Assembly (NCBI GenBank): GCA_009741485.1
Contig: CM019220.1
Location: 25,572,646-25,636,645 of the forward strand
Source of the DNA: Malurus cyaneus samueli
Taxonomy: Eukaryota > Chordata > Aves > Passeriformes > Maluridae
Reading direction: 5' to 3'
DNA: 64,000 nucleotides
Below the pieces are notes generated by a model. The model did not search any database, was not told where the DNA came from, and saw only the letters and a program-made list of their open reading frames with translations. Both the position numbers and the translations under genes were made by a program. Shown in pieces: positions 1-13,936 of this stretch; position 1 is the stretch's first letter, and every line of letters begins with the position of its first letter.

Positions 1-3000
1 TCATACGCAACAGCAAAGGACAAAAGGCATCACGTGCTTTTCACTGATGGTGCATGACAGCATCCCTCACCTCTCTGCAGCCACCCCAGCATGACAATCT
101 CTGCCACAGGGTCAGGACCAGCTCCCTGCCTGAGGTGGCTACCAACAGCAGACCAGCAGCCAGCAGCACACCCAGCCCCTCATGCCCTCTGATGGCTCTG
201 GGGTCCATCAAGATATGCACTGACAGCCTTCTGGTCCAAAATAATGCAGAACAGCCCCCTCAGTTTCCTTTCTATTTTCAAATAGTTTACCATTTAATAG
301 GTTCAGAGCCACAATAATTAAATTAAATGCTTATTTGCCATTCAGTGATGGCCCTATCCAGGGTCACCACTGGGGCTTAGCCAGGGAAAGCTCAGCCTGC
401 CCAAACAGCTCATCCCATTCTTTCCATCCATTTAAAACCAGAAAAATCCCAGATAAGTAACATTTGAGTTAAAGGAGGGAGATGTCTCAGCACAGCTGCA
501 CATGGTACATGTGCACATGGTACATGTGCAGCTTGGTACAACACCGTCACAGCTGATACCTGAAATTCTTTTACACTAGGCCAGGACTTTTCCAGGCTAG
601 AACCTTTTTGCAGAGAAAGAAGGGTGGGGAATCTCACAGCTGACATTCTCTGCTGTTTACTTAAGCCACCTCTGAAATAGAGGAAAACCACTGAAATCAC
701 CACTACTTGAGCTGGAAGAAAACAAACTGACAATAAAAGAGGGTGACAGGCTGCACCTAAGTAAGCAACTTGGAGCCAAAGGATTCCAGGGCATTGCTGG
801 GGGAGCCTCTGGGGGTGCCAGGCTCCAGCTTGGGGTGCACCCATAAAGCAGAGGATGAAGGCTGAGCTCTAAGGGACACACACGAGTGGCTGTGCCTCCC
901 ACGGCACAGCAGCAGGAGGAGAGGGGGAGCAGCTGGGAGGTGTCTGAAGCCTTTCCCAGATAGCCGGGCAGATAAAAGACGACAGCTACAAAGCACGCAG
1001 CCTGAACAGTGGAGGTTAAATACGGGCTCCCACTGCCATCATTTATTCCCTGAAACAGCTGGGAAACTTCCGAAGTAGTTAATATATCACGGGCAGGGTG
1101 GAAGCCAGAGCGGCTGTATAAACACACCTCGGGCTTGCTACTGTGTGAGCCCTGCCGATCCCCAAGAAGGGCTCTGCTGCTCCCGGGCACGACTGGACAG
1201 ACACTGCAGGAATTCCAGGCGAACATATCCTCAAAATGGCTCAAAGCCATTTTCTTCAGGAAATTTTGGAAGGGGCTGGGGGCTACTCACAGGCTCGAGC
1301 CCCATTTTTGTCCCGCTGCAAAGCTGCCTGTGTCACAGCAGCTCACAGAGATGCAGTTGTGCATTAAACATGGGGGGGAACACCATCCTATTCCAGTAAT
1401 AGAAAAGGCAAAACAGATAAAATCAAATGGAAAGTGTGCTGACGTTGGAAATACATTAGAAAAGTTTCATGGGTACAAGAATCCGAGGGAGCTGAAATAC
1501 GTTTTTGTGGTGTTACCATCATAATGCCTGCAATGAAAGGGGGGCAAAGCTTCAGAGCAGCTCTCAGTTCAGCTTTGCTCTCAGTTTCACCCCTGCATGC
1601 TGGAGCTGTGGATCAAACACTGAAGTAAAGCAAATTTTATGTCCTTTGGGAAGGAAGCCCGATAAAATTATTGACAACTGTTTATTTTATTCCATACCAT
1701 AGTTAGCAGGAGGTATCCAGTATAAGTAAAAATGCCTATCCCAATATCACTTCTGTGGGGATTTTTGCACCCAAAACTTTTTGTTGAGTAGTTCTAGAAC
1801 AAGTGAGTCCACAGGTTCACTTGACCAAAGTGCTTTACAGAGACAGAACACGTGGTAGTAATGTATTTAAGAGGAGCAAAAGAAAACCAAAAGATGTCTG
1901 GAGGTGCCAGAGCTCTCTGTCTGTCCAGCCCCTTGCCCTGGGCAGCTCCCAAGCAGCACAAACCACACAGCCTTAAGCAAGCAGGGCTGCATCCACACCA
2001 GCTCTCTTGAGGGAAAATTGGCAATTTGACTTGCCCAGAAGAAATGCCTGAAGCAATTCAGGCTAAAAAAAATCATGGCATAGCAAGGTTCAAAGTACTT
2101 GAAAAGAGCAGGAACCTCCCTCCAACCTTAACAACCACTGACACTGTTAATTTCAGGAATAAAACGTAACGTAAATGGCAACACGATGCCTGACGATGAG
2201 GGTGCGTCAGACAGATGCCTTTGAAATGAAGAAATGGTGATAATTACAGTGCATAAGCAAAAAATTGGTTTTACTGTTCAGAAATCTTCTTCCCTTTTAT
2301 ATGGGGGAATGTAGCATCTGCTCCTAATATAATGCACCAATAATTGAAGCATATAGTGTATACTCACGGGAACCATAAGGCTGTTTTATTTATTCTTGGC
2401 CAACTGCGAGGATAAACAGATTTCACCGAAAGCGGTGCATATGGAACCCTCTCTTTGTGGAGAGCCCATATATTTCTGCAGGGAGGCTGAAACACAAGAG
2501 AGTCTCTGTTGTGAATGCTAATGGAACTGGCAGAAAATGAGGGAGTACCATCAAGTTTGACCTTGAATCCTTCCCTCTGTGTCAAGGAGTGGCATCCAGG
2601 TTAGCCAAGTACCTCTGGAGGGAGTGGTTTTTAGGGGGAGTTCAAGCTCACTGAAATAAAAAATGAAGCTGCAAAGTCCAAAATTACTACAGGCACTTGT
2701 TCGAAACAGGAGCAGAGGGATCTAGATTAAAGGCAAATGAGCAAAGGGTAAATACAACTCCCAGTCCCTGGCACACCACCTTTGTATACAAGAAGTATAT
2801 CCACAGACTGCCTGACCCTTACTACAGATAACCCAGGAAAAAAAGGAACAACAAACAATTCACAAATAGGTAATAAATACCCCCACACACAAATAACTGC
2901 GAGTTCCTAAAGCCTGGCAGGTGGTCAGGACTACAGACGACCAGTTAGCACTCATTCTCCTGAATTTATCTTGCACACAGGTGTTTCATTTTGGATTTGA

Positions 3001-5000
3001 CAGCCAGCCAAAAGCTGACATATTTTGGGGGGATCCCTCACAGATGCTTTGTGGAGAGACTGGAACGGAGAGCTCTCTGTGTCAACTTGCATTCATTACA
3101 ATAATCCTCCTTCCTAATGGTTTTAGTGTTGCAGCCAGAGTGCTCACTTCACACTCTTGCAAGGTGATTATAAACAAATCAGCCTGCCAAGGTGTGCAGA
3201 TCTTTTGGAAAATAACCCTCACACAGTATTTGCTCTTTCTCCTCGCTCTGCTAAGTTAAACCCAGCTGCCTTCATCGTTTAGGGAGAGCTCAAGACGATG
3301 ACAGGAACTCCATCAGGTTCAGCCTTTTGATTAACTCCAGCACGTAACATTTATCTTCTGGTGCAGTTTGTAAGCAGAGAGGAAAATGACAACTTTGCCT
3401 CAGAAGATGCTAGATAAAAAAGCCCTAAAAAACAACATTTCCATTGACTCCATAAAAGAGCTGTTTGGCTTTGCACAATCTCAAACTCCACTGAGTGCAG
3501 TGAATTGAAATCTGTGGTAGAAGCTTTCCAAGTACACACAGGAGAATATCCATTTCTCTTCCTGGGTTGTAAGCAAAAGACATATATCAGCTTGAAGAAG
3601 AAGAAACTGCATCTGCTTATGAATGAGTACAGATTACGAGCAAGGGGTTTTTTTAAATCCTAACCTAGTAACTCAGCTCCTGTCACCAGCTAGCTGAAGG
3701 AGTAAATCGTGTCTCCTAAAAATGTTCATTGGATACGTAAGAACAAGCTCAAAATTATTTTACTGACCTATGGTGACTCCTGAGCAACTTTAAAATGGTT
3801 ACCAAGGGCTGTGCCTGAAGGTGCAGTATTTTCTGACTCACATGTTGCTCAGGCTGTGAGTAGCCAGACCTAATCCCCCTCCAGCTCTACAGGTTTCTGT
3901 CACAGATATGCTGCATCTCTGAGACAAACACACAGCCCGACTGAACCGTTCTGTTCCCAACGTCTGCCCGCGATGAGGAACCCGTGATCTCTCCAGTTTA
4001 TCTACTGCAATGCTTGTCATCCTCAGTGTTACAAAGATACCCCCTAATTCCTACCTTCTGTCCTTCCTGCTGGCATTTAAGATCATGACTCACTCAATGT
4101 CCTTCTCTGCAGCACTTTTTATGCACAGACACAGCCATCTTCCTCTGCCGCAGGTCTCTTCTACACCACATTTTCCATCTTTCTTCTTCTTTTTCTTTCT
4201 GTCCAAACTGGGGGCAATCCAAAGAGCAATTCACATCCCCTCATGGGAGACTCTGTTTCTAACACCGAATATGATGCTGCTTTCACGGGAACTCGTGCCT
4301 GGCTGTCAGCTCACAATCCCCATAACCCCCGCATTAATGATGCCTGTTACAGGGAAATCCCTTGCTTCCGCATCCACAAGGTGCTAAATGTTTTACAGCA
4401 AGGCCTTGCCACACACAGGATTAGACTCCAGCTCTGAAATTTGCTCTGTGTAACAGCTTTTACCTCAGGTTACATTTGCAGCAGCAGCAGCTGAATGAAC
4501 CAGCTCCATTAGCACAGTAAAGAACGAGAGATAAAGAGTTTACCCGGTGAATCCCCCTGTGAGCGCTTCAAAAATGAGTCTGAGCTGCCCAGTTTAGAGT
4601 TGATGCATTTGTTTACTCCAGCCTCACTGGAAAGCCAACAAGCTCCCTGCTGCACACTGGCTCCCAGAGCTGGAGAGGGGAGAGAAGGCACAGAGCAGCA
4701 CCAGCACAGCCTCTCCCCTACACCAGCCCTCCAGCCCCCAGCAGCAGCTCTGCCTGATTTACTGATCTGTTACCAATTTATATCAGGAGCTTCTCCAGGA
4801 CAAAATTGAAGCCTGCGTCTCCGTGAAAGGCTATAAAGAAACCCACACACATTCAAGAATCATTACAGGGTGATATTTTACTCTGTTAGCCCATTAAACA
4901 ACTGATGAAATATCAGGCTCCTGGAATCACAGTAATGCTGTCGTTTCTAAGACACAGCCCTTAAAAGACCACATATCTTTTATTCTCAGGATTCTCAGAA
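1..5000. other. Unique non-coding sequence, no gene recognised
   Basis: I see no recognisable gene, RNA or transposon here. Open frames on both strands (up to 197 codons, at 657-1250 minus) overlap one another in several frames, lack recognisable protein motifs and have no convincing splice context. A small palindromic tandem repeat at 497-530 is listed separately. The stretch 4240-4390 has the even, motif-rich texture often seen in conserved vertebrate non-coding DNA, but that is only an impression. Confidence 0.6.
497..530. repeat. 15-base palindromic tandem repeat, 2.3 copies
   Basis: The unit TGCACATGGTACATG occurs at 497-511 and 512-526 and is followed by TGCA. The first unit plus the next four bases forms a near-perfect inverted repeat (TGCACATG, GTA spacer, CATGTGCA), so the tract is both a direct and an inverted repeat. 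It contains several CATG and CANNTG (E-box-like) sites. It could be a chance slippage product. Confidence 0.8.
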
Positions 5001-8000
5001 ACTGTATATATATATTTTTTTTTATATACCAGAAGCCACCATCTGCAGAAAAGATTTTATCTTATTGCTTGGCAATGGCAAATCCATTTTCAATAAAGAA
5101 TGGGTGTTCAGAGGCTACTAGTATCACTCACTACTGCTTGCAAATGTTGGCATTACAACTGTAATTTCTTCTGAGTGGAGGGATGAATTACATTTAGATT
5201 AATAACTGTGAATCAAAAAAACTTTGAAATGTATTTACCAGGCATTAGTTCCAAACTGGTTACGCAGCTTGGATTCCTTCTCCAGTCCCTGGAGTTGTGC
5301 ATCAAGGTCTGTGTATGCTGAGGAAGCGCTACACACTAAAGTAGAAATAATTTAATGCAGCCTAATTGTTTCATGAAAGCATCTTTAAAATGATGCATAG
5401 TTGGTTTCCCAGAAGTTCTGGGAAAGTAGCTGAAGATAAATGGCACTGCTGTTGTCAGTAGAGAGCAGGGAGCCCTGAGCTCCTCGGTGCCAGTGTCGCT
5501 TGTGCCACAGCAGTGACTGAGCCCCTGAGCCCATGGGTGCTCACTCTGTGCCTTCCTGCACCTCTGGGCATGGGGGACACCTTGGGACACTGAGGGGGAC
5601 CCACAGAACACTCACAATTTATGCAGCCTCTGAGCAATTTTGGCTGCAAGCAGCCCCAGGCCTCAAAGCGACCTAAATCTCCCTTGGCAGCCCCCAGGAC
5701 ACACTGAGCCTCCGAGAAACTGGGAATTTACCCTGCTTGGAAGTTGGGAATATTTCCCATGGAGGGCAGGACTGGTTATATCCACAGCCAACCCACACCA
5801 CAAACGCATCACATTCTTCACCAAATTCCTGCCAGAGGTCCTGAAGCTTTTAAGCTTCTGGTTGTACACCCCAAACAAGGCATCTCCAGGAATGCTTAAA
5901 TACCTTCAGGAAGTTTTTGTACAAGCGACCTTTCTGCATTTCTTCTCTCCCTGCCTCCTGGAAGCTTTTTTCTGCTCAGATATGTTACAGCAGTTATGTT
6001 TCGTGACTGACAATTATCTCATAATGAAAAACAAGTCACAATTAATAAAGCTCAAAACTAATACCTGCTAAACTCATTTAATGATTTAATGAAGTAGGAG
6101 AGAGTCTTATGAAAAGATTTTAAAAGCAAGGGACTCAATTTCCAATTAGAGCCCACAATCATTCGAGAACCTGCAGGTTCCCAAGGTAAGAGATGGGGAA
6201 GAAAGGAATGGGGGAAAAACCCAGACATTTTTTTTCTGGTGTTTTCCTTTGTATCCTTCTGAAATGTCCTCAGTTATCTGTGCTGATCCAGCCCCTTCAG
6301 GTGCACATAACTCCAAAGACAACACAGGTTCAATTTACAGACCTAAATTTGATTCCTGAATGATGGTACACCTTTAAATACTTTTGCACTCGGCCAGCTC
6401 TGCTAATAAGCGTAAAACTGATTTAATGTTGTGCTATTCATTAATCACTATTATAAAAAAAAATCTGAATGCAGGGGACACCCTATAGAGGAGTTTTCAC
6501 AGTGCCAGGCTTCTACTAAGTGTGCACCACCCCAACAACAGCCTAAATCAAAGAAAATCCATAATCAATTCTAAAACAAAGGACTGGAGGAAAACATCAC
6601 CAGCAGGCTTTCACACAACAGACAAGAAAAAAGGTGTTTAGGGAGAACATTTACCCCATCCAGTTTTTACACAAATTACACCAGACCCCAGTTTAGTTTA
6701 TAAGGCACTTAAATTTTTTTGGGGGGGTGAAAAGAAAATCCATAGCAACTTTAACAAGCTTTGCCAGAAGCTGACAACTGCAGGCAGTAAAGAGGAAGGC
6801 AGACAGGCAGCTGTGAAGTGAGTGGATGTGGAGAAGTCAGATCCTGATTTAACACAGAATGGAGTCACTTTTCTTTTTCAATCCATTATTATCTGCGAGC
6901 ACATCTGATCTGGGATACCCCTTTTGCCATCTGCAGTACCAACCCTAGCATTTATCTGCTTACTTACCCTAAAAAATGGTGACTAAGTAGTTCTACTAAT
7001 TAGATTGTCTCATTTCTGGAGCTGTCAGGTGGCACCTGTGACGTCTCCAGCTCTCAGGGAATGACAGTTCCCAGCCAGGCTCTGGAAAGCTCACCTAAGG
7101 CTCTACACCCACAGGACTCCCCTGGGATATCAGAGCAGCTGAACAGCTGAATCCCTCTCAGTTACCCATTAAACTCTCTACTGCTGGGAGGTTTTATTTA
7201 GGTGAAAAATCCTCCAGTTTATGCCCAGGCAACATAAATGTAAGTCCAAGAGGATCTAGTGAGGAATCGCAGGCTTTTACAATGGTTGAAATAATGAATA
7301 CACAAATCTGCAGAGAGTTGGATCAAATCTCACCTTTCATTCTGAATACACTCACAAACATCTCTCTGTTTGCAGTTTACTGTGGAGCTGATGCTGCTGT
7401 TATCCATGACTGTCACAGCTTTTCTACCGTCACTCTGAGTGGAGCACCTGGACCAGGAGAGTGGGGACAGGTGGGACCACATGGCACAGACAGGAACAAC
7501 CTGCAGCATTATCTACACTCATTTCTCCTCTCCTTATGGTTTCCAGCAGTGAAACTGTTTTACTTTATGTTTCTGGAGCACTGGCTTAATACATGGATGC
7601 ACTGACACAAGGAGAAGCTGACAATCATGGCAAATTCCACAGTTCTCAACTGTGCTCTTCACTTGTCTTATGTCTGGGAGAGTTCTCTGCCCATCAAAAT
7701 ATTGCATTTATTAGCCACCTGTATTATATATAAAATGAAAAAATCAAAACATGAAAAGATCTTTTGACACTCTTTCATTTTGAGGCTGCTAAAGGTCACC
7801 CTGCCCTGAGAAAATCCTGGAAAGTGAAATAGAAATGGCAAGTACAATACAAGGCTCTCCATGCCCCCTCCTGCCCACGCACATCCACCTTTTCTCATTA
7901 AAATAAAATGAATTCGAAGACAGCAAGACCAGAGGAAGAGCAGTTCAGTCACCTGCACTGCTGTAGCTATCACCAAACCAAGAATGACAGAGCTTCTTAC

Positions 8001-9964
8001 AGACCTGAGGATATCCACTGGTGGCTGAACCGAGCTGTAAATTGCTGAAATTCGTCTACTTCCATCATTCTCATCTGGCTTATCGATGCTTTACTCTGGC
8101 TCCCAGTTTTTCAAACCACACAGGATTTTCATTTTATTTTTGCTGGACCTACAGAAGTCTCACATACCTAAAAATAAAAATCCTTCTATAATTTTGGCTG
8201 CTGCCAACGTATGTTCAGCTCCTGAAAAATGTGTATTTCCAAGGCAGACAGTCTGTTTCCCACTGTATACAAACCAAACTGTGAAGCTGGAATCACTTTG
8301 CTCATTGTTCCCCCTTTTTATATAATTATCTTTTTTCTCCATGCCCAGGGCTCTCACAGGGGTTTGCAATATGAGGCAGCACTGGTAAAAGAGCAGATTT
8401 AATCTTTTTCAGTCTGTGGGCTTCAGAAATTTCACAGTGAAAGCTTGCAACCGTGTACTGAAAGTGCACGTCTGTTAAGAGCAAACCTCTTCTCCTCCTC
8501 GTGCTTTATGAATCTCCTCACAAAACGCACACAAGAGCCTAAGATGACAGATCACAATATAAAAACCCTGTTCTGGGGGGATCCAGAGCTTTTTACAGCT
8601 CCCTACAGACTGATGCAAAGTCTTGTTCAGACTTTGATGCAAAGTGCTTATTTCAGAACGTAAGGCCCCAAACCCCACTTTTCTCTCCAAAGCCAGATGC
8701 TCTCCCAAAGAAAAGAACCATAAACAAATTCAAAAGCTGTTTCACAAAACCCCCATGAATTTTCCCAGCTGATTCAGCAGCTCAGCTCTGGGTACAGCTA
8801 CACTGGATGGCGACAGCTTCAGATATCTTGGACCTCTGCTCTCCGTGGCAGAAATAACCTTCCCCTGCTCAAATGAGACTCAAAGACTTTACATGGGTAA
8901 ATCACATCCTTATTCTACACGCAGGAGAACAGAGCAGGGGTCAGGCAGGGTGAGAAGGGCCATGTGCCACACTCCCTGTAGCTCTCAGGGCATCTCAGGC
9001 TCCCTTTGCCCATCCAGGAGGGCAGCTGTGTTTAGAAAGTGGGAGCTTTAAGGGCTTTTCACCACAGCTGTCACTGAACACAAAAAGTCACTGCCACGAA
9101 CCTCACGAGCAAGACATCAGCATCACCACAGCCTTTCATCTGCTCCAAGCTGCTTGGATGGGAAAACACCGGGATTTTAAACTACATTCTTGCCAGATAT
9201 AGCTGTAACTTATCCAGTGCTTACTTACAGCTTCACTGAATTGCTGGACCAGGATTGATTTAAGCCCTTACTTATATTGTCTTGTTTAATCTATGTCTGT
9301 ATTGGGCTGGAATTATTACAGAAGCGCTTCTGCGGCACCCAGACCCCCTGAAAGAGAAAAGCTCCACCTTGATCTCCCTGTCTTCTCTTCCACAGCCTGC
9401 CTGAGGAGCAACAGGAAATATTTTGAGAAGTTATTCTCCTTCTCTTTTTAATAAAACGTTCTCTCCCTCTACCCCCAAATCAAATTTAAATACACAACAA
9501 TAAAGCACGCATTAGTCTTCCTGTCAAAAATTGCAATCACATCTCAGGTAGAGCACAGCCACTCAGCCCCAAGGCTGTAGTTAGCCAGGTTTCATTTGAC
9601 TATTATGTTCTCCGGGAAAAACAGAAAGAAATCTATCTATGCTGACACAATCAAGATTGCAACAGCCAAAACACCACAGCTGTTCTTTGAATATTTCAGA
9701 TGATGCTCTGCCATCACTGATAATACCAGGACTGCCTGTCTCTTCCAGTGCTCTGCTACAATAATCAGCCTGCCAACAGGAATATCTGCCACCCTCCCAG
9801 CTGCAGAGGAGCCTCTAAACATTTAATCTGGGCTATTATTTCCTCCCTGTAAGGCTGTACTTTTGCATCACAGGCCCTAGAAGCAGAGACTGCTCAAGAG
9901 AAATGAGGAATTTAGCTACCCCAATGCAACTCTAAGGGTGGGCAGCTCTCACACTCAGTTGTTG
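5001..9964. other. Unique non-coding sequence with a TA/T tract
   Basis: No gene is recognised. At 5005-5027 a short TA run passes into nine T and back to TATATAC, an AT-rich slippage tract. The frame at 7282-7605 (plus) contains a fair acceptor-like pyrimidine tract ending in CAG just before TTTACTG (about 7375), but the protein is unfamiliar and I treat the frame as chance. The remainder is unique sequence. Confidence 0.6.
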
Positions 9965-9978
9965 CCCCCCCCCCCCCC
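9965..9978 (+). repeat. Poly(C) run, 14 bases
   Basis: An uninterrupted run of 14 C follows TTG. G/C homopolymers of this length are uncommon in vertebrate DNA and are prone to slippage and to sequencing error, so the exact length is uncertain. Confidence 0.9.
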
Positions 9979-10589
9979 AGGACAGCAGGTGTTTTGACAT
10001 GTGGTGCACTAAAGCTTTGTTTTTTGTTGTTTCCTCTGCAAAACTCTGGTAAAACTGAAAAAAATGCAATTTTTAGACAAAGAAAAGAAAAAAAATGTTA
10101 AGAAATCATTTATTAGGCTGCCCTTCCCTAACAAAGAAAAAGTCAGGAAGAAATAACCATTTCATATTTTAACAACTCTATCAAAACTTAGTCGTCAAGA
10201 TGAGATGCCTTTACAGCAGGCATTTTCAAAAGCCCAGATCTTTGGGACATCACTGCTATTTATAAAAGTCCTGCCTCAAATAAAGTATCTTCCCTAAAGT
10301 AAAAATTTACTGTGGAGCTTTCAGAGGCGTAGGGAAGTCTGAATTTTTGTCTTGAAATACCATGCTGTAGTATTCAGAAATGTGCTGACATGCATGACCA
10401 AAAAAAACCCTCATATATATTTAAAGAAACAGTTGTGAAAGACGTTTTCTTTGGATACAAACCCCAGCAGCACCCAGTGAACAATTAAATAAATTGACAA
10501 AAGACCATTTCCCTCATTTGTTCTCTATTGCACAAATGCCAGTGAGCTCACTGAACAGGAGATCCCAATATCTAAGCATGGCTTGAGAT

Positions 10590-11110
10590 ACCACAGAAGC
10601 CCTCTAATATATCATTATAATCGATAGAGATTCAGTAAAGGGGTTAATTAGCGATTAAACAGTTGTGCTTACTTGTGTATCTTTAGCTTATTTATTCTTA
10701 AAATGTGGTAATACAAGGAGATCTTAATAACAGAAATATTGGGATTTCTCCTATGGATTTACAGCCATCCAAACATGCAACAACCTGCCAGCAGTCTGGG
10801 GTAGAGCCTTCTGCTGAAAGGGGGCAGTTCTACTGCAAATGATCGCTCCTGTTGGGATTAAATCACCCTTAAGGCACCCATTTATAAGAGAGGGATACCG
10901 GCACTTTATTTTAGTACTTAAACAAAATAATATTTCAGCATCTTTGAAACCTAATTGAAGTCAATCTCTATAGTTTTTGCATATAGGCTTGCTTAGATTT
11001 CAGTTCTTTTGCTTTAAAGAGCTTATCACGGTTTAATAGTAATTTGTAATTGATTTCACCCTCACTGAAAACCATTCATTAGTATCCTGCAAACAGGATA
11101 GTTTCCCCAG
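10590..11110. promoter_or_regulatory. Possible conserved regulatory element (AT-rich, homeodomain-type motifs)
   Basis: The block contains ATCGAT at 10620-10625, a TTAATTAG homeodomain-type core at 10644-10651 followed at once by GCGATTAAAC, and further TAAT cores downstream (for example around 11038-11085). It has no simple repeat, no transposon similarity I can see and no coding frame. This texture resembles conserved non-coding elements near vertebrate developmental genes. The call is by texture and motifs only; conservation was not measured. Confidence 0.25.
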
Positions 11111-12283
11111 AAGCTGATTTAGCCCCCTGGTTTGACATTCATTACCAGACTGGGAGGAATCCTGCATGTAGAGGACTGGCCAGCTGCTGCTTCAGTAAAT
11201 AAACTCTCTCAGACATGTGCTCAGCTCACAGAAATTTACTTTTTTAGTCCTGGGATGCCACAGTTTCTTGGTCAAGACAAAGATGGCTTTCATCACCCTG
11301 ATGTTTTAATTTGGGATTCTACTGGCAAGCTAAAATACCAGTTAAAATAAGTAGCAGATTCAGCGCTGGCAAGCTGAGATAGAAATAGAACAAGTAAAAC
11401 AGTCAAAAATTCCTCCTTGCCTGGAAGTAACATGACATGAAGGAAAGAAACTTCAGTTCCAGTGGGTTCGAGTCACAAAAAGACAGGAGCGCAGTACCCT
11501 GCAGGCGATTCCAATTTCTTTAGACACCTACAGCTGCCCACATACATTCTCACAAGTGAAACTCATGCAGCAAAATCTGTGCTGCTGCTGCTGCTGCCCT
11601 TCCCTCACTGCGTTTTCCCTGAAAACTCTCCCTGTGGGCTGGGAAGGAATGTAACACGATCTGGAGTTAACGGTGGAGCACTAAGCCTTGCCCTCATAAA
11701 TCATTCATTAATAAATAGCAGAAAGCAAGGCTACAGACCTTAATCCCTGAAAAGCCCAGCTGTGATCTTGGGAGGGCTAAAGAGTGCCCGAAACAAGTGT
11801 TCACAGCCCCGAGCACAGCTGGGTACCAGCACAGTGCACAGGGCAGCTCCGGGGCTTCCTCTGCTGCTCCAAAACAGCCCCAAATTTCTAAATTCCTCAT
11901 ATCAAAGCAGGGAGGATGTGCCAGCCGAGGCACTGACCCCTACAGTCATTTTGGAGGTGAGGTTTGCGAGCAGAGGAAGGGAAATGTCTTTTGTAGCAGG
12001 ATGTAAAAATTTTAACCTTGAAGAGTAAATATGAAATGAAACTCTCAGAGGTTATTTCAGAAACTCCAAAGCAAATTACCTGAGAAACTGATTTTACTGA
12101 GTCCCATACTACTACAAAAGAATGTATTTTAGACATGTCTTTATTTTCCCAGCATTTCTCTTGACCTGGGGTTAAGGCTACTGGTGTCATTTCAGCTGGG
12201 GCTTCTCTTTTCATGACTTGTCCTGTGCTCACGGGTGGATTTCTTGCAACTGGCTTGTGCCTTACCTGAGAAACCCTTCTGAT

Positions 12284-12319
12284 CTGAGAGAGGGGGAGAG
12301 AGATGAAAAAAAAAAAAAA
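12284..12319 (-). repeat. GA-rich tract and A14 run (pyrimidine tract on minus strand)
   Basis: A GA-rich stretch (12284-12302) followed shortly by 14 A (12306-12319) reads on the minus strand as a long pyrimidine tract ending in CTCTCAG. It is thus both a simple repeat and a good match to a 3' splice-site pyrimidine tract. Confidence 0.75.
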
Positions 12320-13477
12320 CCATTAATAGAAAGAGAAATACAACAATGCTATGCTGGGAGATGCATCCTCTGGCTGGCATTGCCTCCCTCCCGCTGCTGC
12401 TCGGAAAGCGAGCGACCGTCTCGCTTACAGCCCAGGGCAGACCCGGCACAGGCACGGCTGGCACAGAAACTCCATTTATATTCCCAGCTGGTTCACCTGT
12501 TTTCTGCAAATTTTGCAGTTACACTGCAGACAGATCAATGCTGTGATTTGCTTCCAGCAGGGTGGTGGGAACCCCCTCTGGCACTTCCTATTTTTAAACA
12601 ACCGAAGTTGTTTTGTATTTCCTAAACCATATTGATCCACGAGGCTAATGATAGCTTTTCTCAAAGCTCCATTTTGTTCGCTCTGTCACAGAGGGAGCCC
12701 TGGAAATTACAATTAGTGATACAGGAAACATTTGAAATCTATTTTACTGCACAAGTCTGCTCCTGCTATGTGCAGAGCAGAACAATAACCACAAATTCTT
12801 TCGCTCCCACATGGAAGCACGGATGGATGACTATACAAGCAATGAAGAGGGCTTATATAGGGTGAAACAGCCACCATATATCGTAAATTTACACCATAAT
12901 ATCCATTATATGAATGAAAAATAAAAATAACATGGGCATAATACTGCAGCTTGAACAAACTGAAAAATATATGCACAGCTCCTCCCCGCAAAGTAATTTA
13001 ATTTTCAGTTTGCCAATGGAATGAGAAAATTAGTTTTGTTTTTTAAAATAATTCCCCATCCTCAGTGTGAAAAAGTCATGGCCAGTCAAAGCATTTTGTT
13101 AACATTAAAGGCATTTATCAAAACACATATCAGAAAGGCACCTCATCTCTGACAGACAAAGGAAAAAAAGGGAAAAAAAAGGAAAATCCACCCAACCTGT
13201 GTGTGAAAATGGCCAAATATGACAGAAAGCAGAAGGAATGAGCAGGTTTGGGTCACCAAAAACCTTTCTGTCATTCATTCCCAGTACACACACGGTGCTC
13301 ACGCCTGCCTGGGGCTCGGTCACGGCTCCCTGCTGGAAAGGATGACACCGGTGCCCACTCCCTGTCACCTGGTGTTGTCACCTATATCTGTCAGAAGCAG
13401 TTGTACAATAAAACAGTCACTTTTGGGGAATTAAAAATGAACAATCATCCCCTCCCACTATGAAAAAACTCCCAACC

Positions 13478-13512
13478 AAAAAAAAAAAAACCAAAAAAAA
13501 ACAAAACCACAC
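13478..13512 (+). repeat. A/C-rich simple tract
   Basis: Thirteen A, CC, nine A, C, AAAA and CACACACAC-like sequence form a low-complexity A/C tract. It is probably a slippage product; no upstream retroelement body was recognised that would make it a poly(A) tail. Confidence 0.85.
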
Positions 13513-13903
13513 ACACCTCCATGTTTTCATCATCTGGATCTAAACCACTGTTTCTCCTCTAGAAAAAAAAAATTAATTCGCATTTCCATAAAATGGTACT
13601 GCTGGGAATTAACAAGCTAATAAAAAGGACTTTAAGGATGCATTAAACTTGGGTTGGGGAACTCTCTAGTGCTTGCAGCATAAATGCTAATAAAATTATA
13701 AATCTGTTATTAACTTTTTACATCCCTGCCAAGTGATAAAGACTTCTAAAAAAAAAGGCACTAAAAAGCTAGAGATGTACATTTTGTGATGAAAAACCAA
13801 GTAGTCCAGACAATACAAAAATTACTTACACCATATCAATTCTCTTTACCGCCCTGAAAAAAATACACACCTGGCAATCCAGGATTGATATCTGATATAT
13901 TGT

Positions 13904-13936
13904 GAAGGGGGGAAAAAAAAGAAAAAAAGAAAAAAC
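13904..13936 (+). repeat. 33-base all-purine tract
   Basis: From 13904 to 13936 every base is A or G (six G, then A runs broken by single G). It is followed by A-rich sequence with C interruptions to about 13956. Polypurine tracts of this kind can form triplex structures, but here it is most simply a low-complexity tract. Confidence 0.85.

Noticed and set aside
11460..11480. GGTTCGAGTC resembling a tRNA T-arm
   Set aside because: No complementary flanking stem, anticodon arm or acceptor stem could be placed around it.
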